DNA of 64,000 nucleotides from Cyrtodaria siliqua. Its lineage: Eukaryota; Mollusca; Bivalvia; Adapedonta; Hiatellidae. The translations under genes and the position numbers were made by a program. Shown here piece by piece: positions 45,611 to 57,549 of this stretch. The notes beneath the pieces are model-generated. The model was not told the DNA's origin. It was given only the letters and a program-made list of their open reading frames with translations, and made no database searches. Numbering within the stretch: position 1 is the first letter of the stretch; each line of letters opens with the position of its first letter. Location of the stretch: the NCBI GenBank assembly GCA_037043455.1, contig JAWPHD010001343.1:267627-331626 (forward strand). Direction: 5' to 3'.

Positions 45611-46261
45611 GTAAATTCGGCTGATTTTACCCCTCTACCTGGATAAGCAGTGGCCCTATTCGTCAGCTCCTATTCTTGCTCGGGAGCCAATGAGATAGAG
45701 GGAAGTCATTAAAGCTCTGGGCCCATTTGTTCTGAAACCACTTACGACAGTTTTGAATGTAAGTTAACTTCTTAAATTCTTTACTTTGATTTACAATTCA
45801 CAAATGAACGCGATTTCATTTCATTTTCTTAGACATTTTATATTTCTGCACAGAATGCACACATACTTGTCTACATTGAATGCTTAGGTGCAAAAGTTCA
45901 CAGTTTTAAAATTTGAGACTTATCGTAAGATGTTTAATAAAACGGGGCAGTGATATTTAGCTTTGTATTGAAAGGCATCATTACTACTTACCATGATGTG
46001 CATTACTACAGCTAACAATTATACTTAATTAAATACATGGATTGTTTTAATTCAACTTAGTGTCGTAGGGTCGAATATTTTGTTGACGTATAGACGCTTT
46101 TATATATTTTGTGATACATATATGATATATCTATGATATATGCTTTCAGTTCTCCTTTCATCATCCATTCAAAGAACGGTGTACCCCTTCCCCATGTATA
46201 CAATCAAGTAGTGTTACCACGCAATATATTGTCGGCACAATCAAACTCCACCGACTGAGCC
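45611..46261. other. intergenic, nothing recognised
   Basis: No gene was recognised. Two consensus-like donor sites on the - strand (near 45741 and 45971) have no convincing exon attached. Confidence 0.35.
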
Positions 46262-46320
46262 AACGCTTCCGTGGCCGGGATAGTAAAGACGCTGCGTCTA
46301 AAATCTTCTCGCATCTCGCT
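46262..46320 (+). repeat. head fragment of the tRNA-Ser-type SINE
   Basis: CTTCCGTGGCCGGGATAGTA followed by AAGACGCTGCGTCT matches the A-box half of the SINE at 27261. The body is missing. Confidence 0.55.
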
Positions 46321-46436
46321 ACATCTACATCTACATGATTGTGTACGTTGAACTGTCATCTTTGACCATAACTCAACGGAAGACTTCACTAGTAATCCTA
46401 AGAAGATGAATTAAAATAGATGATAGAAGTAAAATA

Positions 46437-46602
46437 TTCACTCTGACATTCAGAGCACTAGGCAGAAATCACATTGCGTCAACACCAGGTGACGGCCATC
46501 GCAATGCTTTGTTTTAACTAGACAGTAGGATTCCTCTGGTCCGTGCCAGTTCTAAGTTGACTGTTAGTCGCCGGACAGGGTGAACCAAGGCGGACTCCGC
46601 AG
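46437..46602 (-). pseudogene. 28S rRNA gene fragment
   Basis: On the - strand it reads as conserved large-subunit rRNA: GCGGAGTCCGCCTTGGTTCA, CCGGCGACTAACAGTCAACT, AACTGGCACGGACCAG, TTAAAACAAAGCATTGCGAT, GTGTTGACGCAATGTGATTT and GTGCTCTGAATGTCA. It ends inside the gene, and several conserved positions are changed (CTGTCTAGTTAAAAC, TGCCTAGTGC). The match may extend to about 46685. A dispersed, non-functional piece of rDNA. Confidence 0.88.
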
Positions 46603-46639
46603 GACCAGTCAGGCTGCGTTTTTACTCTCGTAAGAACAC

Positions 46640-47759
46640 CAAGCCAATGTGCTTCTCGGGACCGTGAACTCTCTCTGAGCCGCCGAAATAAATAAATAAG
46701 GCATAATACATGGACCATAAAGAGGGTTTAACAAATTTATAATAAATTCAATGATAAATACTGTTTGGGGTGGGGGTATACATACTAAAAAGAAAGAGAG
46801 AAGAAAGTGTTCACAATCACTGTTCACCCATCGAGTACTAAAAAAAGGAAAGATATAAAAATCGGACAGGGAAAGTAGCATCCAATGACGACAGTCAACC
46901 ACAAAACACAAATACAAACAGACAAACGAGACGGCAAAAGTAATAAAACATGCAAACGGCATGACAAACACAAAAGAGTTGACAATAGGGCTTCCGCCTT
47001 GGAACGGTCAGTGGCCAAAAAAGCCACTGAGGGTTTAAACCAGGTTCTAGGGTGCACCAAACCTCACACTTACCCTATTGTTATCCCAATTAAACGGGAC
47101 AGTGTAAATAAAGAAATCCCTCTAACCAACAAGGCAGCGTTAAAAGGCAATATACGTAAAACACCTAGATGCTCGTGTATATATAAATACAAAAAAAAGC
47201 CTAGAAAGCCATAATGAAGGTACTCGATGACTTGGCAGAGGCCAGAGCAAGAAGAGAATAAACCATTGAAGGCACGACAAGACAAGACCGCGGAAAAACA
47301 TCAAACGCCACCGTCCCAATGGGCTTTCTACGTATGCGTCATCATAGGGTCCACAGCCTGTCCGGTCATCATACAATTAAAGTGGATAGTGTAGTGGCGA
47401 ACTGTAAAAGGGTCCACCACCAATCACGCAGTACGTCACGTGTAAAACGATAGGGTCATAACCTCTTTTGATGAACCTTTTAACAAAGATAGTATGAAAA
47501 TGATCATGACCAAGAATCTTACGAAGTTTGTAAATCACATCACCATAGAAGTCAGGTTGTTAGTCCTTGTCGCAGAAGAGTCCTTAAATTGCTTTTATAT
47601 TTGGAAAGAAGGTCAGGGTTACGATAACATTTTGCAAAGGTTTTACGAAGTTTATGGTAACGATAACGCTGATGGAGTAGCTTTTTAGTTATACAAAGAT
47701 TACGAATATTAAACCAATATGGCTTCCGTGGCGATACCAGTGCCCATATGTCCCCGCCG
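46640..47759. other. unidentified, possibly repetitive sequence
   Basis: A + strand frame at 46885-47214 (basic, with ASALERSVAKKATEGLNQVL) is not recognised. CAGTGGCCAAAAAAGCCACTG in the same stretch is a perfect short hairpin. It could be part of an unclassified retroelement; no RT or integrase motif is visible. Confidence 0.35.
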
Positions 47760-48242
47760 GCATAGCTCTAGCTCGATGGCCTACTTGGCAACTGGAATGG
47801 GCCTTGACTCAGTATGAGAGAGTGGATAGATTCCTCTTGAAGTATATCAAGGAGGGAGTCTCAGCCGCGGTGGCTGGAAGAGAGTTCCACAGAGGTACTG
47901 TCCTGGGGAAGAAACTGTGTTTGTTCACTGTCTGTACATCTTTGAATGGACTGATCTGGTCCTAGCTGTGGATGGGGTTAAGTAGTCGCATGCTGGGATG
48001 TCGACTAGGTCATTAACCACCTTGTAAAGCAGGGTCAATTCCTGCTTTCAAGGGGTTCCCATTTCAGATGTTCAAGCATGTTTGATACGCTGCAGGTGTT
48101 CCTGTACCTGTGGGTGGTATAATGAGCAGCTCGTCTTTGGACCATCTCCACTCTCCGTATCTGATCTTTGTGGTGGGGACTTCATACTGTAGCACAGTAG
48201 TCCAGGTTAGACCTAACCATACTGATGTAGGCATTCGTCTTT
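47760..48242 (-). pseudogene. non-LTR retrotransposon RT C-terminal remnant
   Basis: On the - strand it reads, with stops and frameshifts, NAYISMVRSNLDYCATV, SPHHKDQIRRVEMVQRRAA, NMLEHLKWEPLE, KVVNDLVDIPACDYL and a degraded SFFPRT..WNSLP-type end (CGTLFQPPR). This is the thumb/C-terminal region of CR1/Jockey-type ORF2 proteins. The catalytic part is absent. A SINE abuts its 5' side. Confidence 0.85.
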
Positions 48243-48447
48243 GTCCCCACTGCTGCGGGTTCGAACCCCACTGAGAGCTCGACTTATCAAGTGAGAAAGT
48301 TTCGATTCTTACGTATGGCGGGTATTCAGTACTGGTTCTATCCAGGCAAAATGGGGTGGTCTGCCTCTACCACAAACAAATCGACCGTCATATATGGTCT
48401 AACATGCTAAAATGATGTAAAAAACACTCAAACAAATTTCAAATTTA
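48243..48447 (+). repeat. tRNA-Ser-type SINE lacking the A box
   Basis: The B box GGGTTCGAACCCC is followed by GAGAGCTCGACTTATCAAGT, TTCGATTCTTACGTATGGCG, CAGTACTGGTTCTATCC and ATCGACCGTCATATATGG. Same family as 27261-27495, joined to the retrotransposon remnant. Confidence 0.85.
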
Positions 48448-48554
48448 GAGGAAACAACAGGTTCGTTTGTTAACGCTTTCTAAACTAAAATATCACAGTT
48501 TAGTTGACCCGGTGCATGTTGTTCCTGAGAGACAGAGTTAAATGTAAAATGGAA

Positions 48555-48665
48555 TTGATTTGAGTTTAATGGCACACCAACACACGAAAGGTATCACGGC
48601 ACAAACAGGAATGAACATGTCAGCTAGGCTCATCCACTAACACGGAGAATGACACAAGAACTGCC
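48555..48665 (-). repeat. SINE-like repeat (GAATTGAATTGGGG family), partial
   Basis: GGCACACCAACACACGAAAG, ACAGGAATGAACATG and AGGCTCATCC match 17950-18150. Confidence 0.65.
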
Positions 48666-48814
48666 TAACACGTTCTAGCCACTGCATTAACGCAAGGCCT
48701 ACTATATATATATAGGTGTAACACGCCCATTGATTGTTGCATTCTGTGTGAATCAAAATTTATATGCCATGTTGTCATTCATATCTAGGCCCAAATTAAA
48801 AATGAATAACTTAC

Positions 48815-51800
48815 ATTCTCATCACAAATGACACCGACATATGCTGCCAAAAAATCCACAGAAAAATTGGGGTCATGTATCTTCTAAGAAAGAACTGGTC
48901 TCATGAATGAATGCTCCCTTTAAAAACATTAACACTGAGATGCCAAAATATTGTTTTCATATACACTCGTTTCCATATATGCAAAAAAAAATAAACTCTC
49001 ACTATTTTAACATGACAAATGCTTGAAACATATAACAAATAGATCAACAATGTGATATAAACCAAAAATAGCACTTTAAATTAGTGAAAATGCTTTTTTT
49101 TACAAAAAGAAATGAGAATTATTTATTGACCGCCATTATGCAACACTTTGTGTTGCAGTTAAAATGCATTATGGGTGTGCTACATCTATAGTTATAAAGT
49201 TCCAATAAAAGTAACAAATGTATAGATCTTAGCTGTACCTTATCTATATACGCCTACAGGAAAGTTTTGGTTGGTCTAAACGTTAATTTACTAGGGAAAC
49301 AGCTAAACGCATTAATGTTTAGAAGAAGGCAAAACAATAATATGTTCTCAAACACCTGCAGTTTTGAATGTTTCTTTCACCATGATGGTGCACATGTATG
49401 CATATACTGAGCTATCATCATTCATGTATATGCAAAAACCTTAAAATTCACACTGCACATTAATGCTTTTTAAATTACGGTGTCCATGTAGCAACTTGTT
49501 GACTGCTCATCGACGGTCTTATAAGAGTTTGAGCACTTTTAAGCCGGATTGGGTTTGATAGCAAACCCAGACTTATAGCAATTTGTCTGTCCGTCTAGGC
49601 ATTTTGACGTTTTGGTTAACGTTTTTGTTTTTCCTCATTTCTCACAAACGAAATGTCTGAAAGCTTTGCAACTTGGCACACATGTTCATTATCATTACAC
49701 AGTGTTATATGACAAGAACATAACTCTGTCATGTATTTTACCTGAATAATCACCCCTTTTACTGATGTTTCAGTAAGTTGTTGAATTCGCAGACCGGCGT
49801 TCGTTTGTGCGCTTCCTTTGTTTATTCAATCGGGGGCGAATGAAATTAAGTTTGATGCCTACACAGTTAACCTAAAATGGCTGACAATGAGTAATACATA
49901 ACACTTTACTTCTTTGTATGACTTTATTTATACATTATCTTAAAGATCACCTGTCTTTCTTAACAATTTATTTAGTATTTATACAAAACATGAAGCATTT
50001 AAGAGATCTCAATAACAGCACTTTTAATATACAGCACAGACAATAATAAACAGATACGAAATTTCCTATATGAACCTGTGAGAAGACATATACTTTTTTC
50101 TTCTAACTCATCTCTAAAGTATGTATTGATTTTGGCGAGAATACATTCAAAAGATATGCAATAGCAAACAATGTTGATATTAATTCTTCTTTATTTTCAA
50201 AATAAGACATTTTATAAAAAAGAGTTATAGCTGTTTAAAGTAAAATATCATAATTTTTTGTGTTTTCTCTCAAAAATCAAGTGATTAACATATTGAAACT
50301 TTCTATTCAACTTCTTTTTTGCTAAAGAAGACTAGCATAATTGGGAAGAGAAAACAAATGTGTAGTAAGGCTTTTACATGACAGAAATGCGCATGCTTAA
50401 ATCTCTTTATATGTTGAGAAATTCAGATACATTTCACAGTAGTTTCCTATCTATTTGTTATTAGGTCTGTGGATACAAGCAACAGAATACACCACACATA
50501 AACATTCCCAAAACTTGATCATTTGGGATTGCTGTTAAAAATGCTTAGAAAGTGCTTTTATATTTACAATGTCATATTCCCTACTGCCATGCATGACTGA
50601 CCTTTGGCCTTCTGATGAATATATATATATATATATAGCAATGTTCTTGGGTAAAAGATATCATCAATGGATGATTTAAGTCTATGAGTAGCATGGTGAA
50701 ATGTGTTCAATGTTTAAGTCTGCATTATATTCTTCTACAGCAAATGAAATTAAAACAGTATTTTCTTCTCAAAAACTCTCACCTGGAAGGATTAACAACC
50801 AAATGCTGCACATGTTTGGATCACCGGACAAATACAATAATGTTTCTATTTTATTTCCTGACTAAGTGTTTAAGATTTTTATTTTATTTTTATGAACAGA
50901 ATTAAAATATGATAAACATGATAAACAACAGATAAAAGCAATTATTTTATGAAACAAATTATTTTTACATTTTTTTACATGACATTAGACATCTCTGAAA
51001 TCTCTGTATTTCATTTGTCATAGATGTTTTAAAAAAAAGGGAAATTTCCCCTCAACGGAACTAGTAGATGCCTTCAATTAAGTTTTTAATTTATCCCAAT
51101 ACAAATCTAATAACGTTTTCACTGCATACGCATTTTTAATATAAAAACGAAGAATTAGAACAAAACAATAGGTTTTAACATTTAATTCTCATCGAAATAA
51201 TTTATTTGATTATGTTGTTACATCATGGGAATTTTCACAATGAAATCGACATTGTTTACGTCATGTGACATACCTTCTTTGACATGAACAAACATTGCAC
51301 CAATCACGAACGAGTATACATTACACACCCAATACGACTTTACTACACGTCAATATGGGCAAATATTGACGTTTCCTGTTACATTGAAAGTAAACGGAGC
51401 TTGTAAATGCGTAAACCACAGACCTAATAATAAAAAGTGGAGAAGCCAAAATACCACTTGGAACCTATATTTTTCATTCATACCTTAAATAATGAGAATA
51501 CACTTAAAAATATATATAATGAATAGCAAAATAGGGGTATATTAATTTATCTTTATTTTTGAGAATAAGAAACTTTATAAAAAAATCTGTTTAAACGTAA
51601 TAATAAATCTCAGAAAGAGAGAAATGCCTGGTGGCGTTAAAGACGGGTTTTCCAAAATGTGAAAGATGAGTGCCTGTTTGGTGAGAAACTATTTAATAGA
51701 GTTTTTTGGGAGTGAGAAGATGCTTTAATGTTGAAAACCTAGTTTTCATTTTCAGCGCCTGATGTTTGGTACATGTCATCAACTTACTGTCCAAGTTTTA

Positions 51801-53674
51801 TAATAATTGCACATGGCAATGCTGAGATATAAAAAATAATTGCACATGGCAATGCCAAGATATAAAAAAAAATTGTTGATATAAAAAAAAATGTTGATGC
51901 CGTATAACAAAGTTAAAAGGTTAACATAACATATATTTTGGAGAAAGTAGGTCATAGTGACCTAGTTTTCAGGGTATGGTCAGTGCTCGATGAGAGGAAG
52001 GTGCTGTTAAAGTTTGATGAAGATCGGACATGGTAATGCTGAGATATATAGAAAACACAAAATGTTGATGCCAGCCCAGTTTACATCGAGCTAAAGGCCG
52101 ATTTTTCCTTCAAAAACCTGGCTTAAAATCAAGGGATTTACTTAGTGAATCTTTCTGTCAAACTCTTCTTTTATTTAAAATGTTTAAGGAAAATCCATAT
52201 TTGGAAAAAAAATTGTAGGTTTTGACATGAAACCTGTATGCACAAAACTCTTTATGATGCAATATTTTGTGAAATCTCTGCACAGTGCCATGTGAATTTT
52301 AGATCAATTTCAGCTATTTGTTATTAAGATAGACTAGCAGAAATGTGTTCGGATAGACTAGCAGAAATGTGTTCGGATAGACTAGCAGAAATGTGTTCGG
52401 ATAGACTAGCAGAAATGATCACATGTCCAACAGACAACTTTACTACACTGATTTTATTAGCTGAGGAATGCAATATAATGTAATGCACTTATTGAATTGA
52501 ATTGGGAGTTACCAACACAAGAAAGGTTATATGGTGCCAAACACAGGAATCAATTTAAAAACAGGGCGTGCTTTGTTTACAACAGAAAATCGCACTGCCA
52601 CCACTTTTCAAATTCATTAGCAATATAGCATATATATAAAAGTAATAAAACAGAACTTTAACATGTTAAAGTGTTATATTTATAGGTTATTAGATTTGTA
52701 TTGGGATATATGCACGAGTTCTTTTGCGTATTAATATTGCACGACTTTAGGAGCGCAATATTTATGTGCAAAAGAACGCGTGCATATATCCCAATATAAA
52801 TCTAACAACCTTTTTATTGCATACACATTTTTAATAAAAACGAAGAATTAGAACAAAACAATAGGTTTAACATTTAATTCTCATCAAAAAATAATTTTTT
52901 GAAATAAACATATTGTTGTTACATCATGGGAATTTTCACAATGAAATCGACATTGTTTACGTCATGTGACATACCTTCTTTGACATGAACAGAACATTGC
53001 ACCAATCACGATCATGTATACATTACACACCCAATATGACTATACTACACGTCAATATGAGCGTCACGTCAACATTGAAAGTAAACGGACCTTGTAAATG
53101 CGTATGCAATAACTATACATAAATTATGGGTTCAACAAAGGAATGGCCTTACATATCTCTTCAACCAGTCAACTTGCATTGTAGTTTTGGATTACGATAT
53201 ATACCGTATACCATTGCAACTGTTGTTTAATGACGACGTCAGGGCGGAGCCATTAAAGACAATATTAAACGGTCAGTACACAAAAGCACAGACTATTAAA
53301 CCCTATTTTAACACACTTTTAACCATCAAACATATCTAACCTGTTAAAGTGGACCTAATTGCTGGCCATTCTACTTATATCTGTCATCCAATCAAACAAG
53401 AGGCCCAAGAGGGCCTGTGGACGCTCTACTGGCTAACATGGCTCTTATAACATCAATGAAGTTAGTGACTGTCATTTACGTTTTTTTGGAAGTTTCGGGC
53501 AAAAAACAGCTTTTTAACTAAATCAAAGGCCAGAACTAAAGAATCTGTTAAAGTTCGGTAAAGATCAGATGAAAAATGAAGGCCCTACCGTATTAACAAG
53601 GCAAAATATAGCATTTTTAACTAAATCAAGAGCCATAACTCCTCTGTTACTGGTCCGACTGGTCCCACATAGAG

Positions 53675-53710
<36 letters not shown>

Positions 53711-55667
53711 AAATTAAAAGCAAAAATTGAAAAAAAAATAAAAAAAATAAAAAAAAAATAATATTAATAAATTAAAGAAATTAAAAAATTGAAAAAAAAA
53801 AATTGAATAAAAAAAAGAAAAAGAAATTAACAATTTAAAAAAAAAAAGTTAAAAAAAAAAAAGTTTGGTAACGATCGGATGAGAAATGAAGGCCCTCTCG
53901 TCTTAACGAGGCAAAATATAGCGTTTTGAACTAAATCAAGGGCCATAACTAAGCTGTTACTGGTCTGATATGTTTGGTTTTCGAACTTGTCTGAGCTTTC
54001 ATTGATATTAACAAACCGATAAAGTTTGGTAAAGATCAGATGAACAATGAAGCCCCTATCGTCTTAACGAGGCAAAATATAGCATTTTTAACTAAATCAA
54101 GGGCCATAACTCCACTGTTACTATTCCGATATGGCTGGTTTTCGAACTTGTCCGAGCTTTCATTGAAATTAACAATCTGATAAAGTTTGATAAAGATCGG
54201 ATAGCAATGAAGCCCCTAGCGTCTTAACGAGGCAAAATATAGCATTTTTAACTAAATCAAGGGCCATAACTCCGCTGTTACTAGTCCGATATGGCTGGTT
54301 TTCGAACTTGTCCGAGCTTTCATTGATATTAACAATGTGGTAAAGTTTGGTAAAGATAGGATGAAAAACGAAGGCCCTATCATCTTAACGAGGCAAAATA
54401 TAGCAATATAGCATTTTTAACTAAATCAAGGACCATAACTCTGGTGTTACTGGTCCGATCTGGCTGGTTTTCGAACTTGTCCGAGCTTTCATTGATATTA
54501 ACAATGTGGTAAAGTTTGGTAAAGATAGGTTGAAAAATGAAGGCCCTATCGTCTTAACGAGGCAAAATATAGCAATATAGCATTTTTAACTAAATCAAGG
54601 GCCATAACTCCGCTAATACTTGGCCAATCTGGCTGGTTTTCGAACTCATCCGAGCTTTTATTGATATTAACAACCTCTTAAAGTTTGGTAAAGATTGGAT
54701 GAAAAATGAAGGCCCTATCGTCTTAACGAGACAAAAGTTAACAACGGACGACGGACGGACGACGGACGACGACGGACAACTCGGCATCCCATAAGCTCTG
54801 CTGGCCTTCGGCCAGTAGAGCTAAAAATGAATTTTATCAAAATGTTGTTTAATATGTGAAGATATATATATTTATATGTTGCAAATGATAATGGCGCAGC
54901 CAATAAGAATGCAGTATATTTCTAAAGTGTGTAAGAATAAATATTCCGAGTATGCCTTTTAGGCACTGAATTTAAAATGTGTTGTGTAGAATGCGTTGCA
55001 GATAAATTGACTGGTTGTAAAGGTCTGCAGTCAGATTTCTCTTGCTGATTTCAATAAATCATTCTTTCTTACTAATGCCCTATTATGTGTAAAAAATAAT
55101 AAGATCCAAGTAAAACAAATCTGTACATTTTATCATGGTTAAAATATATATTATATATATACAAATTCTACAAATTCAAAAGGCAACAGTTATCGTTCCT
55201 ACAAATCATAGTTATACCAGTTTCACTAAATCAAACGTTGGTACTCTTTCTCTTCTAGTGAAGAGTATACCGTATTTCCACTAATAATACCTCTCCGCCC
55301 ACACCCACAATTTTTTTTCCAGAAATCTTACCTTCAAAGAAAACTCAAAAAATCTAAAAAGAAATAAAATTTTAATAAATTTTCGATCTTTTGTAAAATA
55401 GAGAGAAATATTTATATTTTAGATTTAGCGTGAATAACATTTGAGGTTCAGTTTGGGATATACAATCCGCCATGAACTACGGGTACTTTCATTTTAAGAG
55501 GGACCTCTCTTCATTTGGCATAGTGATCGGGTGCTACTATAAGGGAAAATAGGGTAGAGGCAGAAAGTGTCAGATTTATACAAGGTTGGTACTCCTATAT
55601 ACACAAAATGTACTTACCACCAATCTCAATATTACATAAAACCATTTATTATATACTTTCCAGTGAA
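48815..55667 (-). CDS. unidentified multi-exon gene, chain of four small exons (partial)
   Basis: Four - strand segments have matching intron phases and splice sites: 55667-55618, 50861-50783, 50611-50568 and 48883-48815 (50, 79, 44 and 69 nt). Donors are GTAAGT, GTGAGA, GTAAAT and GTAAGT. The joined frame reads HWKVYNKWFYVILRLV, SGNKIETLLYLSGDPNMCSI then WLLILPE, GQRSVMHGSREYDI and KIHDPNFSVDFLAAYVGVIC then DEN, without a stop. I do not recognise the protein. No start or stop codon was found, so the gene continues in both directions. The last three exons are the most convincing; the first is weaker. Its first phase would also fit the exon at 61810-61775 of the next gene, so both chains could be one transcription unit with alternative 3' ends. 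Confidence 0.45.
48900..49555. other. likely intron, nothing recognised
   Basis: AT-rich. No exon or repeat was recognised. Confidence 0.35.
49556..49760. repeat. dispersed repeat, inverted copy of 3620-3860
   Basis: GTTCATTATCATTACACAGT and TTTTCCTCATTTCTCACAAA are the complement of landmarks at 3620-3850. AATTTGTCTGTCCGTCTAGG near its start is a GACGGACAGAC-type microsatellite in reverse, typical of tandem-core elements. Confidence 0.7.
49761..50567. other. likely intron, nothing recognised
   Basis: AT-rich. No exon or repeat was recognised. Confidence 0.35.
51085..51417. repeat. dispersed element, copy 1
   Basis: Matches 52775-53113 closely over about 330 bp (for example ATCATGGGAATTTTCACAAT and TTGTTTACGTCATGTGACAT). 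A TTTTCACTGCATACGCATTT at its left edge is the complement of the right end AAATGCGTATGCAATAA of copy 2, so it has short inverted ends. Confidence 0.85.
51750..52110 (+). repeat. fragment of a tandem-core element
   Basis: Two to three degenerate units share TTGCACATGGCAATGC, GCTGAGATATA and AAAGTTTGATGAAGATCGGA, and include GTCATAGTGACCTAGTTTTC. This is the wording of the same repeat class as 3880-5160 and 7858-9403. No hairpin end was found. Confidence 0.65.
52328..52417. repeat. 24-bp tandem repeat, 3.7 copies
   Basis: GATAGACTAGCAGAAATGTG plus TTCG is repeated exactly at 52328, 52352 and 52376, followed by a partial unit. The perfect identity points to a recent expansion. Confidence 0.96.
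52493..52565 (-). repeat. SINE-like repeat (GAATTGAATTGGGG family), fragment
   Basis: TTGAATTGAATTGGGAGTTA and CCAACACAAGAAAGGTTATA match the start of 17950-18150. Confidence 0.7.
52686..53113. mobile_element. foldback-bearing element, copy 2
   Basis: Inverted arms of about 57 bp (52686-52742 and 52753-52810; GTATTGGGATATATGCACGA against its complement) are followed by 300 bp matching copy 1 (51085-51417). Copy 1 has only part of the right arm. The right end AAATGCGTATGCAATAA is the complement of TTATTGCATACACATTT at about 52814. It has no coding capacity. Confidence 0.8.
53114..53397. other. likely intron, nothing recognised
   Basis: No exon or repeat was recognised. Confidence 0.35.
53398..54822 (+). 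mobile_element. tandem-core element, ~160-bp units, ACGG microsatellite, complete copy 2
   Basis: Starts GAGGGCCTGTGGACGCTCTA, has seven core units anchored on AAATCAAGGGCCATAACT-type sequence at about 53519-54590, an A-rich block at about 53680-53865, and an ACGG/GACGAC microsatellite (54743-54775). It ends in a hairpin at 54795-54821 (AGCTCTGCTGGCC, loop TTC, GGCCAGTAGAGCT). The left-end CTCTACTGGC is the complement of the hairpin's right arm. Same family and A-rich interruption as 7858-9403. The complete 3' hairpin fits Helentron-type non-autonomous elements. Confidence 0.88.
54823..55617. other. likely intron, nothing certain
   Basis: AT-rich. A 22-nt - strand segment with good splice sites near 55330 was considered as a microexon, but its phase does not fit the neighbouring exons. 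Confidence 0.35.
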
Positions 55668-56731
55668 CTGGAGAAATAGTGGATTTTATGATTAAAATAA
55701 AACCTTTAATTTTCATTGATTATATTTCACATGTGAAAATATTTCACTCAAAATGACGTCATGCAACTGTTGACGTTGTTTACGTTGTTGACGTTATTGA
55801 CGTCATTGTTTTGGCGCATTATGTTTTTTTCTGTATAAATTTCCAGGTTGTGAGTACATAATAAATAGAATATTTGTTGGTTTATCGTGAATATAGGATT
55901 TATTTTCATCTCAAAGTGAGAAAACTCAAATATTTTCACTCGTGAAAATATGTTTTCTCACTTCTCGACGAAAATAAATTCTATATTCACTCAAAACAAA
56001 CAAATATCCTCTATATCAAAATCAATCAAAAGATGAAGCTCCTACATTTATACAGGATTAAGCCAGTATTCCATATGGTTGTCGTGCCTATTTTGTAAAT
56101 GCTTTTATGATTTTGTATACATGAAAAGTAAACCATAAAGAGTAACATAATTTTTTACGATCGCTTAAGCAGAACTGATTTTAAACACAAAGGCAACACA
56201 AAGGAAAAGTTATGTAACAAAAAGTTTATTTATTGTTTTGTGTGTTTGTAACATATGCCACTTTAAATTGTACATTAATTTATTTGCACAATACCCACGA
56301 TAAAACACATTTCAGAATATGCTTGAAATTCAAATATAAATCGTGTATTACACGTCGCAAAATATGCATGAAATGTAAACTGAATTCATGATTTTCTGAA
56401 ATTATTAAGAAAGCCATGTCCAAATACACACATGCTAATGCTGTCCTACTGATACGGTGTAATACTTTTTTTCTCTATATCATAACTGTCCAATAATGTA
56501 TAAAACATGTTTTCAAATATATTCCGACATAAAAAATTGAGTTTAATAAAAAAACAGATGTTTTTTCTTTTTCTATCACATGTTTTTCTAAATCACTTAT
56601 GCATCATACTCAGATATTTGTAATACTTCTATTTACAAAAATTGTTCTGAACCGCATAAGAAGTTAAATATGACATGCAAAACTTTAATATTCAAATTGT
56701 GTGGAAAAACTAGTGAAATATATCAATTATT
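55668..56731. other. non-coding; small inverted repeat at about 55690-55985
   Basis: TTTCACATGTGAAAATATTT near 55725 and ATTTTCACTCGTGAAAATAT near 55923 are inverted relatives, and a GACGTTRTT-type array lies at about 55770-55805. Otherwise AT-rich. Confidence 0.45.
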
Positions 56732-56950
56732 TTAATTGTATTGGGTTCTACAGCACACCAACACAAGAAAGGTTATATGGTACCAAACAGGAATGAACAT
56801 GCCAGGCTCATCCTCCACTGACGTCGAGATAAAATATGGAGAATGGGCCTAAAACCTTCTAACCTGCAAAACTGCAGAGTTGCTGCAAATGCAAATACAC
56901 TCCAGTTACTATGGAGACACATCTACACACTGGTGGTGGCCATCCTACCT
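56732..56950 (-). repeat. SINE-like repeat (GAATTGAATTGGGG family)
   Basis: CACACCAACACAAGAAAGGT, GGAATGAACATGCCAGGCTC and AACTGCAGAGTTGCTGCAAA match 17950-18150 in the same order. Confidence 0.78.
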
Positions 56951-57109
56951 CTCTGCATCTAGTGGTATTTACAGTGGCCTTATTTTACACACAGTAACCA
57001 CAACAGGGAGAATTTATTTTAAGAACCAAGATTGCCGTCTGTTCCTTTAACACAGTAAATTTAAAAATGATATTTCATTTCAAAAAAAAATCTAACATGA
57101 TTTTACTCC

Positions 57110-57490
57110 CAAGCTCTGTTTAAGCAACAACATCTGTCAAAAATCCTTCCAAGAATAACAAAACATTCATAGACAATGATGTTTGCTAATCTGACAAAAA
57201 GAGTCCATTTAACAAACTTCTGTTTTGTATTGCTCTTCCCAAAAAAAATAAACATGATTTTACTCTCAAACATCTGTTTTTGCAAAACATCTGTCCGCAA
57301 AACCTTCCAACAATAACAAAACATTCATCGACAATAACGTTTCTGACAAAAAAAGTCCATCTACCATTTCTTTCCAAAAAACTCAAACACGAATTTACTT
57401 GCAAATCTGTCGGAAAATCTTCCAACAGTTACGAAACACCAATAATGTTCGCTAATCTGACAATGTCTCCATTTACAAAACTTTTGTTTT
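57110..57490. repeat. three diverged ~130-bp direct units
   Basis: Around 57165, 57310 and 57440 the sequence repeats ACAAAACATTCAT..ACAATNANGTTT and CTGACAAAAAGAGTCCAT-type phrases with AACATCTGTC..AAAATCCTTCCAA between them. A local tandem triplication; no gene. Confidence 0.7.
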
Positions 57491-57529
57491 GAATTGAAAT
57501 GAACACCTTGGAAACACAGTTTATTTATT

Positions 57530-57538
57530 CATCTCTGT
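57530..57538 (-). promoter_or_regulatory. candidate polyadenylation signal of the 57.5-63.6 kb gene
   Basis: AATAAATAA on the - strand begins 12 nt after the stop codon at 57550, giving a very short 3' UTR. Confidence 0.45.
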
Positions 57539-57549
57539 GACGTCCACTT

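Noticed and set aside
46885..47214. 109-codon basic + strand frame as a gene
   Set aside because: No recognisable domain, surrounded by retroelement and SINE debris, and no splice or promoter context.
55325..55355. 22-nt - strand microexon with good splice sites
   Set aside because: Its phase does not fit the neighbouring candidate exons, and such a short AT-rich segment is expected by chance.
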